From Bacteroidota bacterium (GTDB lineage: Bacteria > Bacteroidota > Bacteroidia > B-17B0 > Aurantibacillaceae), in NCBI GenBank assembly GCA_021156365.1, contig JAJNDK010000008.1, positions 248,001 through 312,000 on the forward strand: 64,000 nucleotides of DNA. The letters are read 5' to 3'. This document shows, piece by piece, positions 35,026 to 43,793 of this stretch. Both the position numbers and the translations under genes were made by a program. The notes beneath the pieces are model-generated. The model saw only the letters and a program-made list of their open reading frames with translations, made no database searches and was not told where the DNA came from. Every line of letters begins with the position of its first letter. The first letter of the stretch is position 1.

Positions 35026-38000
35026 TTATCTCACCAGTAATATTGTTCCTTTACTCTCAAACTCCTGTTTATCAAGGCCAGTCGCCGTCATTATATAGAA
35101 ATAGGTTCCTTCACTGACATCGGAGCCAGGGGTCCATTTATCGGTAACGTTTTGTAATTCAGTCACTAAAAGCCCCCAACGATCATAGATCTGGCAATTG
35201 AATGTATCGATCCCATAACTTTTTACTGCAAAATAGTCGTTTATAAAGTCATCGTTAGGTGAGAATATATTTGGCATTGTTATGAAAACCTGCTCTTTCA
35301 ATACAATAATGGTAACCGTATAATAGTCGTAGCAATAAGCGGCATTGGAACCGGAAAGAAAAACAGTATAGGTACCTTCCTCCGGGTAAACCGTTTCAGG
35401 ATTCGGCGCAAGGGTGGTAATACCGTTTCCGAAATCCCAGAAGAAACCAGTTGCATTAACAGAAGTATTCGTAAATCCAATACTAAGCGGAGCTAAACCG
35501 ATTATCGTATCCGGCACAAACGACACATCAATAGTAGACTGACCGATCGTGAAAGGCACCGGTGTTGACCCACAGGCATTTGTCACTGTCATTGTATAAT
35601 TTCCAACCCCACTGATCACCACAGAGTCTACATCGGATAAATGCGTGCCTATTGCATTTGTCCATACATATGTCTGTCCGGTAAGCGTGTCGTCCACATG
35701 CAGGTAAGCCGGCAGACCATTACAGATGGTAGGCGTTCCAAAGATCTGGAGCGGAGCGGGTCCCAGTATTACATTGACCCCTACATGCGTACTGTCTGTG
35801 CAGCCATTTACATCTGTTCCGATAACTGTGAACGGTTGGGATATGATTGCCGAATAGTGAAGTGTATCATTCACCAGCCCGGTACTCCATAAATAGGTAG
35901 CTGCTCCTCCTGCGATAAAATTTGTATCAGTGTTTATACACATAAAAAGGCTGTCGTCCTGTATGCCATTGATCGTTATTACAGGATTGGGATGTACGGT
36001 GAGTGTTGCCACTACGGTATCCGAACAGCTATTTCCGTCTGCACCGATCACCGTATAAGTGTAGGTTCCTGCTGCTGGTGCCGAAACGCTCACCGTGTCG
36101 CCGGTAGACGGAGTAGTTCCGCCAGTCCAGGTGTAGGTATCCGCCCCCGTTGCAATGAAAGTTGCCGGAGTATTGATACAGGCGGAAGCATTGGTAACCT
36201 GCAGATCAGGCCCGGCGCTAACAGTTACAAAAGAATTGGTATAGGCAAAACATCCGTTCGTATCGGTTCCCATTACGTTAATAGCATACAATCCGGGTGT
36301 ATTACCGGCAACATAAAATACCGTATCACCTGAAGACGGTGTAACGCCGAAAGCCCATGCATAGGTATCAGCTCCTGAAATAATGATCGTAGCCGTATCC
36401 AGCAAACACACCGTAGGATTGGTTACAGTTAGGATAGGCTGCGCATACACCACTACCGTTGCGGTATCAGTATTCACACAACCGTTGGTATCCGTACCTG
36501 TAACTGTATACGTAAAAGTTCCGGGTGCAAGTGAAGATACCAACACACTGTCTCCAACAGCGGGCACAGCCCCTGCAGACCAGGAATACGTAAGAGCGCC
36601 CGTAACAACGAGCAGGGTGCTGTCTAATGTACAAGCGGTATCACTTAATACCTGAACGACAGGCAATGCAAATACAGTGATCTGTACTCCTGCTGAAAGT
36701 GAATCACAACCATTGTTGGATACAAGTACCTGGTAATTTCCGGCAGTTGTTGCCGTATAAGTTGCAGCAGTAGCTCCTGAGATCGGAGTACCACCCTGGT
36801 ACCAGACATACGTATTACCTGTTGCCGGAAGTGAAGAGGATGCATCCAGTACCGTATTGGCACCGGAACAGAAAGCCGTATCACCGGTGATAACAGGAGT
36901 AGGAACAATAGCAAGCGTTACAACCACCGTGGAGAATCCCGGGCATACTCCGTTATTTACTTCAACGGTGTATGTTCCCGTATTGGAACTATCTGCATCA
37001 GATACGTTAATAGTAGTAAGATCCGTACCACTTTGCAGTGTATCTCCGGATACCACCCAGGTATATACAGCGCCTGCCAGTGGATTGGTAACCGTAAGTG
37101 TAAAATTGCTTCCTGCACACACAGTAGGAGAAGCTGCAAAAATTGGTGCAGCAGGCCCGCCTGTATTGCTTAAGGCAAATACCTGTGTTGCCGTACAGGT
37201 CGTTGTTACATCCGTAACAGTAACTGTATACGAACCTGCTGCAAGGTTAGATGCGGAAGAGCTTGTGCTTACAACGGTAGAAGACGCGTTTGTCCAGCTA
37301 TATGTATAAGTTCCGCTTCCGGTAATGGACAATCCCGAGATATCTCCATCCGTGTTTCCACAGGTAGGTTGTGTCAGGGTAGCAGAAGAAGAAACGGTTA
37401 ATACATGCACCGCTATTTCAATAGAAGCGGTATCCGAACAGGAGTTCAAATCAGTTCCTGTTACTGTATATGTTGCCGTAGCTGCTGGTGACACGGTAAC
37501 TACCGTGTCTGTCGGAGCACTTGTTCCGGAAGACCAGGAATAATTAATAGCACCTGAGGCAGTAAGTGTTGCGATAGAGCCTGCGCATAAAGTATCTTCA
37601 TCTGTTGTTACTCCTACTGTTGGCAATGGATTCACTGTTAAAGAAAAAGTACTGCTGTTAGTTCCGCAAGTGCTGGCAGACGTTACAGTATAAGTGCCCT
37701 GAGCCTGCACATAAATGCTGGCTCCGGGAATAGCGCCCGGAGCCCAGGTAAAAGAGCTTCCTCCCGTTGCAGTAAGTTGAACACTGTCTCCCTGACAAAC
37801 AGAAGATCCGTTGGAGCTGGTGATCACAGGTTGTGGGGCAGCCGTCAAAGTAAGTGTAACGTTATCCGTAACCACCGTTCCGCATACACTGTTTACCGTC
37901 ACAGTAAGTGTTACTGGGCCGCTTTCTCCTGCACCCGGAGTATAGGTTGTAGCTAAAGCATTCGGAGAACCGAAAACACCGGTGCCTCCGCTCCAGGTAA

Positions 38001-38736
38001 CAGTTGAATATTGCCCGCTGACAGTTGCCGCTAAATTGTACATAACATTCGCGCAACCTGATTGGGCAGCACCAGCATCTACTGCAAGAGGAACAAAAGC
38101 TCCCTGGCAGCCACGGTTTACATAGGTCGGATTACCTGCAACATCGTAATCAACAGCGCCGCCATTTCCGCCAGTAATCAATCCTGGCTGGTAAACAACC
38201 GTATCTCTGCAACCGGTAGCGTTATCGATCAAACAAAGGGATCGGGTGCCGGTTCCCGAGTTACCAAAATGCCCGTTATTGGCACCTGCTCCCTGGAAGA
38301 TCAGGTAAATGGTATCATTCAGGGTGGCAAAGGAATTTGTTGTTACGCTCATCGCAGGCGAAGTGACAAGGATCACGATCGAGTTGGCAGGAATAATTCC
38401 GAGTGGTGGTTCTTTGATAAAACCACAACCGGAGATCGTTGCATTCAGGGCAGAAACTGTTCCTGCCGTTCCTGCATTTTGCACAATTCCATGCCAGGTC
38501 TGGCTGGTAGTGGGCCATACATTAGCTACAAAAACACCGGTTGCCGGTGCCGACGAGATCCCTAACTGGGTCACATTCACAGCTGTGCTTCCTGTTTTGA
38601 AGCGTACCATTTCATTATCATACTCATTCACTCCTGTGTTACAGGCATCTACAAGGATGCTTTCTACCTGGAGGCATTGCGCCAATCCATTTCCTACAAA
38701 ACAAATGCACGCTGCAAGCGTAATTATTCTTTTCAT
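35026..38736 (-). CDS. type IX-secreted surface protein, Ig-like repeats, type B sorting signal
   Basis: 1236 aa. Signal peptide 1-19 (VGNGLAQ). Residues about 20-215 form a domain shared with the upstream gene (ESILVDACNTGVNEYDNE, then IPANSIVILV and a closing GC). Then about nine Ig-like repeats with the core TYTVTGTD-(L/T)NxCxDT, a PKD domain about 1085-1155 (FFWDFGNGITT), and the C-terminal type B T9SS signal MPNIFSPNDDFINDYF...YDRWG...EGTYFYIMT (about 1155-1236), recognised by the secretion machinery. Exported to the surface; probably an adhesin or filament-like protein, role unproven. Start 7 nt after the stop of the upstream cargo gene, so one operon. Confidence 0.88.
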   Translation of the reverse strand: MKRIITLAACICFVGNGLAQCLQVESILVDACNTGVNEYDNEMVRFKTGSTAVNVTQLGISSAPATGVFVANVWPTTSQTWHGIVQNAGTAGTVSALNATISGCGFIKEPPLGIIPANSIVILVTSPAMSVTTNSFATLNDTIYLIFQGAGANNGHFGNSGTGTRSLCLIDNATGCRDTVVYQPGLITGGNGGAVDYDVAGNPTYVNRGCQGAFVPLAVDAGAAQSGCANVMYNLAATVSGQYSTVTWSGGTGVFGSPNALATTYTPGAGESGPVTLTVTVNSVCGTVVTDNVTLTLTAAPQPVITSSNGSSVCQGDSVQLTATGGSSFTWAPGAIPGASIYVQAQGTYTVTSASTCGTNSSTFSLTVNPLPTVGVTTDEDTLCAGSIATLTASGAINYSWSSGTSAPTDTVVTVSPAATATYTVTGTDLNSCSDTASIEIAVHVLTVSSSATLTQPTCGNTDGDISGLSITGSGTYTYSWTNASSTVVSTSSSASNLAAGSYTVTVTDVTTTCTATQVFALSNTGGPAAPIFAASPTVCAGSNFTLTVTNPLAGAVYTWVVSGDTLQSGTDLTTINVSDADSSNTGTYTVEVNNGVCPGFSTVVVTLAIVPTPVITGDTAFCSGANTVLDASSSLPATGNTYVWYQGGTPISGATAATYTATTAGNYQVLVSNNGCDSLSAGVQITVFALPVVQVLSDTACTLDSTLLVVTGALTYSWSAGAVPAVGDSVLVSSLAPGTFTYTVTGTDTNGCVNTDTATVVVYAQPILTVTNPTVCLLDTATIIISGADTYAWAFGVTPSSGDTVFYVAGNTPGLYAINVMGTDTNGCFAYTNSFVTVSAGPDLQVTNASACINTPATFIATGADTYTWTGGTTPSTGDTVSVSAPAAGTYTYTVIGADGNSCSDTVVATLTVHPNPVITINGIQDDSLFMCINTDTNFIAGGAATYLWSTGLVNDTLHYSAIISQPFTVIGTDVNGCTDSTHVGVNVILGPAPLQIFGTPTICNGLPAYLHVDDTLTGQTYVWTNAIGTHLSDVDSVVISGVGNYTMTVTNACGSTPVPFTIGQSTIDVSFVPDTIIGLAPLSIGFTNTSVNATGFFWDFGNGITTLAPNPETVYPEEGTYTVFLSGSNAAYCYDYYTVTIIVLKEQVFITMPNIFSPNDDFINDYFAVKSYGIDTFNCQIYDRWGLLVTELQNVTDKWTPGSDVSEGTYFYIMTATGLDKQEFESKGTILLVR

Positions 38737-38743
38737 AATCTAT

Positions 38744-40927
38744 CTACTGTATTATTATTTTATCATTATATACTCTCGTTCCATTCTGTATCCTGGCAAT
38801 ATACATTCCTTTTTCAAAACTTTCTTTACCGATCTTCAGAATTCCATTGTCGGCCGGATCAAACATATACGTTTTGATCACCTGTCCTGACAGATTATAC
38901 AGAGACAAGCCTGCATCTGTCGATACTTCTTTTATCCTGAATAAAATACTTCCTTCGGAATACGTTATGGTGTATGCTTCTGCAAGCGGATCACTCTGAT
39001 CATAACTGATCGTTTGATGGTATTGTTTTTTTCCATCCTTGCTTACCGTGAACAGCCTGTAATAATTAATACCTGTACCCGGCGCTTCATCGTTCAGCAT
39101 ATATATATTGTTCCGCACATCCGGATTGGAATTTAGAAGACCAAGAACAGTATAGGAGACACCCTCCCCGCTTTTTTCAACTCCGAAATGGTCTACATTC
39201 GTTTCTCCCGTCGTGATCCAGTTGAGCCGAACACTGTTGTTTATTTTTTGTGCGCTGAAATGAAGAATGTGTACCGGCAGCACGATCACCGACAATGCAC
39301 AGCCATCATTAAAATATCCTGCCGGCGCTCCGCCTGAAGTTCCGTATACGATATACGCGCCATTACCGGCGGGAAGCACGTCGGAGTCATAGGAATAATC
39401 GGTAACACATCCCGAATAGGTAGTGCGAAAATACCGCATGCCACCACTGCCGTTCACAAAATTTCCTCCTACAGCCCAGGACGCATCCGTAGAAAAAAGT
39501 ACATATATCGGTCCGCTTCCGCAAAGGTTGGTCCAGTCATATCCGTTCTGGCACAAGCTGCTTCTTACAAGGAGCACCGTGCTATTTGCAGGTATGGTGG
39601 AGCCGGAGCTGGCATCAACAAAAAGACCTCCGCAACCAGCCGAAGTGTTCATGGCAGAGATCGTAGCAGCATTGGTCGCAAAAGATTCGGAATAATTGGT
39701 AGCCGGTGCAGCAGAGCTTCCGTAATACGTTTGAACATTGGCAGGAACAGCGTTCAGCGGCGATGAGCCTGTATTAAGAAAAAGGATCTCATTATCTCCT
39801 TCGTTACAACCACTTCCATCACAGGAGTTCACCAGCACAGAGGTGATATAGGCACACTGGCTGGATGCACAGGCGGAAGTGGTAAAGGTGACCGTGGCGG
39901 GTGAAGACAGGTAACAGGTTCCTGTAGTTGCATATTCGTACACGGCAAAAGTATATTGTGTATTTCCGGCGAGTCCCGTAATCGTAACGGTAGTGCCGGT
40001 TCCATTGTATACTGCATATCCTCCGCCGACAGAAGAGCCTGCCGTGAAAACGGAATTCCCTGTATATCCGGTGCCACTTGTAGGATTGGTAGTAGACGAA
40101 GCGCCTCCGATCCCCGTTACCAACACCGCATTCCCGTTCCCGCGAACCCAATCGAGCGTAACCGATGTACAGCTAAGCGGTGTGGAGCTGAGAGAAGATG
40201 CCTGGGTGGAGGGTGGACTGCAGGCAGCAGCAAAGGCCGCAGTTACATTTACATTGTCAATTCCGATGCCCTGTGAATTGGAACCCGTAGTATTCAGATT
40301 CCATCGCAGGTATATGTCGCCGTTCGTTGCAACAGTAAGACCGGTGATAGTGAAAGAAGCTACACTAAAGGTTGCCTGCGGAGCAAAGCTATAGGCACTG
40401 GCACCCGTCCCGATAGTAGCTGCAGCAATATCTCCTGCGGCTACGGAAGTCCAGGTGGAGCCATCCGTAGAATAAAAGAATTGTACGGAAGCAGCAGCTG
40501 AATTGATCCTGTAGCGTTCAAGATCATAACTTACCGTGAGCTGGCTCAGGTTAGAAGCATTGGTGTTCCTGAACCATCCGATCACGCTGTTGGGACTGGA
40601 AAAACTCCCGGAGGTCATAACCCCTAATGCCCGATCGGTTCCGGCTGTAGTCCCCCAATTGTAATGATCACCTGTGGCCGGTGTTCCCGAATTAGCCGCT
40701 GTCAAACCGGTGGTGGTTGCTCCCGCCCAGGCAGGCACTGCACTTTGATGGATCCTCCAGTTAGCCGCTGTAGTCGTACCGGCATTCATCGTATTAAAAT
40801 TTTCTACAACGGGGGTGGTATTGGGTATATTGATCTGGGCATGGGCGCGTCTGCACACACCCACGATTACAATAATTGTAAGAATGACAATTCGTATGAC
40901 AGAACCTATTCGATAAACCAATGTCAT
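38744..40927 (-). CDS. type IX-secreted protein with type A sorting signal
   Basis: 727 aa. Signal peptide 1-31 (VGVCRRAHAQ). A jelly-roll-like domain about 35-230 (GDHYNWGTTAGTDRALGVM, GDIYLRWNLNTTGSNSQGIGIDNVNVTA), a fibronectin-type-III-like domain about 235-350 (TLDWVRGNGNAVLVTG, TQYTFAVYEYATTGTC), a domain about 355-560 homologous to the N-terminus of the downstream gene (TSVLVNSCDGSGCNEGDNE, IPANSTVLLV), and the C-terminal type A T9SS signal LSLYNLSGQVIKTYMFD...GKESFEKGMYIARIQNG. First gene of the two-gene cargo operon. Probably processes or binds extracellular material; no catalytic motif recognised. Confidence 0.85.
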   Translation of the reverse strand: MTLVYRIGSVIRIVILTIIVIVGVCRRAHAQINIPNTTPVVENFNTMNAGTTTAANWRIHQSAVPAWAGATTTGLTAANSGTPATGDHYNWGTTAGTDRALGVMTSGSFSSPNSVIGWFRNTNASNLSQLTVSYDLERYRINSAAASVQFFYSTDGSTWTSVAAGDIAAATIGTGASAYSFAPQATFSVASFTITGLTVATNGDIYLRWNLNTTGSNSQGIGIDNVNVTAAFAAACSPPSTQASSLSSTPLSCTSVTLDWVRGNGNAVLVTGIGGASSTTNPTSGTGYTGNSVFTAGSSVGGGYAVYNGTGTTVTITGLAGNTQYTFAVYEYATTGTCYLSSPATVTFTTSACASSQCAYITSVLVNSCDGSGCNEGDNEILFLNTGSSPLNAVPANVQTYYGSSAAPATNYSESFATNAATISAMNTSAGCGGLFVDASSGSTIPANSTVLLVRSSLCQNGYDWTNLCGSGPIYVLFSTDASWAVGGNFVNGSGGMRYFRTTYSGCVTDYSYDSDVLPAGNGAYIVYGTSGGAPAGYFNDGCALSVIVLPVHILHFSAQKINNSVRLNWITTGETNVDHFGVEKSGEGVSYTVLGLLNSNPDVRNNIYMLNDEAPGTGINYYRLFTVSKDGKKQYHQTISYDQSDPLAEAYTITYSEGSILFRIKEVSTDAGLSLYNLSGQVIKTYMFDPADNGILKIGKESFEKGMYIARIQNGTRVYNDKIIIQ

Positions 40928-41144
40928 TTTAACATCTTAATTATTTATGCGAAGTTGGTTTCGGATAGCCGGTGTGTTATTAACAACAGCATCCTGTAGG
41001 AAGTTCAACCTCAAAAATTTTACACTCTGTTTACGAGTTAGTAACCAAATATTATCAAGCGATCTCTATTGTGGTTTCGGTTTTTGCCGGTGGGGTTTTC
41101 TGCAAAAGACCTGTAGGATATTCACCCAGCGAAATCTAAGGGTA
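40928..41144. other. leader and upstream region of the T9SS operon
   Basis: About 215 nt between the -7 box and the first cargo gene. It contains two copies of CTGTAGGA-nn-TTCA-n-CC at 40994-41010 and 41111-41126. No ORF or strong hairpin recognised. Confidence 0.4.
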
Positions 41145-41152
41145 CAAAAATA
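41145..41152 (-). promoter_or_regulatory. -7 box TATTTTTG for the T9SS cargo operon
   Basis: Exact TAnnTTTG match on the minus strand. The nearest TTG upstream is about 26 nt away, longer than usual. Implies a leader of about 210 nt. Confidence 0.35.
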
Positions 41153-41210
41153 TAACATTTACCCGGAAATACAGTTAACAATTTATTAAGAAAAATTGAT
41201 TGTTGTTCAC

Positions 41211-41218
41211 TATATTTG
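41211..41218 (+). promoter_or_regulatory. -7 box TATATTTG for the redoxin gene
   Basis: Exact TAnnTTTG match, 19 nt before ATG 41238. Confidence 0.4.
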
Positions 41219-41237
41219 TATTCTAAATCTACTAAAA

Positions 41238-41864
41238 ATGAGAAAGTTAACAGGCATCACCACGATCATTGTTTTATCATTGGTTATTTTTGGATTATCG
41301 TTTACTTCTTCCGCCGATCCGGAGCTTGCTATTGGTGCAAAGCTGCCGAAAAGCGACAAAAACATGATAGATGTTTCCGGCAAGGAAACCAACCTGAATA
41401 CACTGAAAACAGCCAAAGGGCTCCTCGTTATATTTTCCTGCAATACCTGCCCATATGTGAGATTAAGCGAATCGCGCATAAAAGAATACAGTGACTTCGC
41501 TTCTCAAAACGGTATCGGTGTGGCACTGGTGAACAGCAACGAAGCACAACGTGCCGACGGAGAAGATGACAGCATGGATGCTATGAAAAAATATTATGCA
41601 GATCAGAAATTAAGCTGTTCCTACCTCGTAGATACCAAATCGGAAGTAGCGGATGCCTTTGGCGCCACCCGCACACCTCAGTGCTTTTTATTTGATAAAG
41701 ACGGTGTTCTTGTATACAAAGGCGCGATCGATGACAACGTAAAAGATCCGAAAGCCGTGAAGGAATTCTACCTGAAAGATGCCCTGACAGCTGTAAGCGG
41801 AGGAAAAAAGCCTGTCGTAAATTCCAGCAAATCCATTGGCTGTACCATCAAGCGCCTGGAGTAA
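41238..41864 (+). CDS. redoxin / thioredoxin-fold protein (AhpC-TSA group)
   Basis: 208 aa from ATG 41238 (MRKLTGITTIIVLSLVIFG); a signal peptide or anchor at 7-23, cleavage possible near TSSADP. Thioredoxin fold with KETNLNTLKTAKGLLVIFS and the redox pair in CNTC (CxxC), then VALVNSNEA, CSYLVDTKSEVADAFGATRTPQCFLFDKDGVLVYKGAIDDN, which carries the cis-Pro (RTPQ). Similar proteins are annotated as thioredoxin-family or redoxin proteins in Bacteroidota. Likely a periplasmic disulfide reductase or peroxiredoxin-like enzyme. Its stop is 7 nt from that of the convergent NarL regulator. Confidence 0.85.
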   Translation: MRKLTGITTIIVLSLVIFGLSFTSSADPELAIGAKLPKSDKNMIDVSGKETNLNTLKTAKGLLVIFSCNTCPYVRLSESRIKEYSDFASQNGIGVALVNSNEAQRADGEDDSMDAMKKYYADQKLSCSYLVDTKSEVADAFGATRTPQCFLFDKDGVLVYKGAIDDNVKDPKAVKEFYLKDALTAVSGGKKPVVNSSKSIGCTIKRLE

Positions 41865-41871
41865 CCGATCG

Positions 41872-42531
41872 TTAAATACTTATATCCAGCAGATTATTTT
41901 TAACGGCATACATAACGATTCCTGCAGTATTCTTTGCGCCCGTTTTGGAAAGGATCCGTTCCCGGTAGCGGTCCACTGTCCGGATGTTGAGATTCAGCCG
42001 GTCTGCAATTTCCTTATTGGTATATTCCGCACAGATGAGCGAAATAATCTCTACATCTGTTTCTGATAGCATCGTACTTTTGAAATGCGGATGGATCTGC
42101 TGAGCCTTTATTAAACCACTCAGAATGGCTTTGGATATATCGTCGTTAAAATAAAAACCGGTTTCGATAACTGAATGGATCGCTTGCACCACTGTTTCGA
42201 TCTCCTGGTTCTTTAGCAGGAATCCGTTTGCTCCTTTACCGATCAATTGAAGGATCATGGACTCATCGTTGTACATTGTCAGCGCCACTATCTTCACATC
42301 CGGATAACGTGCCTTCACAAGCTCAGTAGCTTCGATACCATTCATAACGGGCATTTTCAGGTCCATCAGGATAACATCCGGAATTTTACTGCCCAGTTGA
42401 TCCATCAGGTCCGCCCCGTGTTCAGCTTCTATGATCACTTTGAATTCAGGATAATGGCTTAGCAAAAGTATAATTCCCTTACGGAATAACTGATGGTCAT
42501 CGACAATAGCCAGCTTAGTTCTTTTTTTCAT
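41872..42531 (-). CDS. NarL/LuxR-family response regulator
   Basis: 219 aa. Receiver 1-125: DDHQLF (acidic pocket), phospho-acceptor Asp in ILMDLKMPVMNG, conserved Thr in ALTMYND, and Lys in FLLKNQ. LuxR-type helix-turn-helix about 150-215 (LSETDVEIISLICAEYTNKEIADRLNLNIRTVDRYRERILSKTGAKNTAGIV). Transcription factor, cytoplasmic. No kinase is adjacent; the orphan PAS kinase at 28822-31818 or an unlinked one may control it. Confidence 0.92.
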   Translation of the reverse strand: MKKRTKLAIVDDHQLFRKGIILLLSHYPEFKVIIEAEHGADLMDQLGSKIPDVILMDLKMPVMNGIEATELVKARYPDVKIVALTMYNDESMILQLIGKGANGFLLKNQEIETVVQAIHSVIETGFYFNDDISKAILSGLIKAQQIHPHFKSTMLSETDVEIISLICAEYTNKEIADRLNLNIRTVDRYRERILSKTGAKNTAGIVMYAVKNNLLDISI

Positions 42532-42646
42532 CTCAGGTAGCGTTTATTTACGGGTCTCCCGTTAAAACAATGGCAAGGTAAAATATTCTGTGAACCTGCA
42601 CAAGAACCGTTGAAAATTAAGGAAAGCATAACATTGGGAAATTTGC

Positions 42647-42931
42647 TCAACTGAACAATACATCGTTGTATTCGGGTGTTTTGCCGAATACTGCCTTTGC
42701 AAAAGGGCAAAGCGGAAGTATTTTTAGCTGCCTGGCTCTCGCAAAATCCACTGCCGCTTTTACCAGCAATTTCCCAATCCCTCTCCCCTCATTCCCTTCA
42801 TTCACCCGCGTGTGGTCAATAATGAATTTTGTTTCGCCGGCAAATACGTAAGTCATCGCAGCGATCTGGACACCGTTCTCCTCTATATAGAAAACACCGT
42901 TCTTTTCATTTCCATTCTGTTTTACTTCCAT
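42647..42931 (-). CDS. small GNAT acetyltransferase (GCN5-related, YjdJ-like)
   Basis: 94 aa, the short COG2388-type N-acetyltransferase. It contains the acetyl-CoA loop EGRGIGKLLVKAAVDFARA with the R/QxxGxG/A motif, preceded by the beta strands AAMTYVFAGETKFIIDHTRV and followed by ILPLCPFAKAVFGKTPEYNDVL, a conserved end of this group. Substrate unknown. It stands alone on the minus strand, 115 bp downstream of the regulator's start, and its upstream region is the 389-bp gap. Confidence 0.88.
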   Translation of the reverse strand: MEVKQNGNEKNGVFYIEENGVQIAAMTYVFAGETKFIIDHTRVNEGNEGRGIGKLLVKAAVDFARARQLKILPLCPFAKAVFGKTPEYNDVLFS

Positions 42932-43320
42932 ATTCCGGTCTTTGTTTGGAGTAAATATAGTTTTTTCTGAAACAAAATAAAGCAGATACCCGTATATTCA
43001 GGCAGGCTATTATACCGTTTCAAAAAAACGGAATGTTTTTGTTTTGTCTAATTATCATATTGAGAAAATATTCCCGGTTTGATAATATTTGTCTACACCT
43101 TTACTTTTTAATATTTTGATTTTCAACTGAGTAAAATCGGGAATGAAATTCGATTATCAAAATGTGGACAAGCAAAAATTATATATATGAAAACCCCACA
43201 AAATACGGACTCATTTGTTGTAGGAACATTAAGCGTTCTGCCTAATACGTCAAAATAGAAAGACAGGCTGTGTTTTTATTTGTGGCGTTAGTACCAACGC
43301 CTCATAAAAACTTAAGCCCC
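42932..43320. other. 389-bp regulatory region upstream of the phosphorelay
   Basis: Contains ATTATCA-type sites in three places: 43051-43057, TTTGATAAT 43078-43086 and ATTATCAAA 43153-43161. ATTCCCG (43070) is paired with CGGGAAT (43138). A small hairpin CCGTTT/AAACGG lies near 43014-43031, and a larger one at 43273-43309. No clear TAnnTTTG box for the downstream genes and no sigma-54 consensus. Confidence 0.4.
43273..43309 (+). promoter_or_regulatory. imperfect hairpin before the receiver gene
   Basis: GGCGTT-agtacc-AACGCC (43284-43301) extended outward by TTTTTAT / ATAAAAA arms. It ends 11 nt before ATG 43321, so it could block the ribosome or act as a terminator/antiterminator. Confidence 0.35.
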
Positions 43321-43758
43321 ATGAAAATTTCCAAACCCGGTATTCCAAAATTCAAGATCGCAATTTTAGAAGACAATCTTTATTATAATAAGCTGATGAA
43401 AAATCAGATCTCCTGTTATTTTGAAGATTTCGGCATGTACAATCATTGCTCTTTTTCTGTCAAATCATTTATCAATACCTCTGACTTCGTTTCCAATCTT
43501 TCCATTAATCCGGATGTAGTATTATTGGACTTTTATCTGCAGGACGGCGAGAACGCATTAGAGGTGATGGATAAGATCCAAAAGGCAAATGATAAATGTA
43601 AAATATTAATTATTTCAGGCAGCCAGAACCTGGATACATATTATAAAACCTTCTGGAAAGGAGCGGCCGATTTTATCATGAAAGACAAGTTTGCTGCATT
43701 AAATGTATGCAGGATAATTGAAGCCATCTGCACGGAAAAAATGACGAAAAAGTCATAG
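43321..43758 (+). CDS. single-domain response regulator
   Basis: 145 aa from ATG 43321 (MKISKPGIPKFK); an in-frame start at 43270 runs through the hairpin and is not credible. Receiver domain only: LEDNLYYNKLMKNQ (acidic pocket), VVLLDFYLQDG (phospho-Asp), ISGSQ and MKDK (conserved Lys). The start of the domain (EDNxYYNKLMK) resembles the receiver of the sigma-54 activator at 46283 ([11 protein letters not shown]), suggesting common ancestry. Immediately upstream of the hybrid kinase, it is a probable phosphorelay intermediate or a competing sink. Cytoplasmic. Confidence 0.85.
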   Translation: MKISKPGIPKFKIAILEDNLYYNKLMKNQISCYFEDFGMYNHCSFSVKSFINTSDFVSNLSINPDVVLLDFYLQDGENALEVMDKIQKANDKCKILIISGSQNLDTYYKTFWKGAADFIMKDKFAALNVCRIIEAICTEKMTKKS

Positions 43759-43763
43759 TGAAA

Positions 43764-43778
43764 GTCATAGATTATGAC
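43764..43778 (+). promoter_or_regulatory. hairpin GTCATA-gat-TATGAC between receiver and kinase genes
   Basis: Follows the receiver stop and is followed by TATTTTTAG, a weak attenuator-like structure. AAGTCATAG is also repeated at 43750-43758 and 43762-43770. Confidence 0.3.
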
Positions 43779-43793
43779 TATTTTTAGATACTT

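Noticed and set aside
43014-43031. Hairpin CCGTTT/AAACGG followed by T-rich DNA upstream of the phosphorelay, as a terminator.
   Set aside because: No plus-strand gene ends before it (the GNAT gene reads the other way) and the stem is short.
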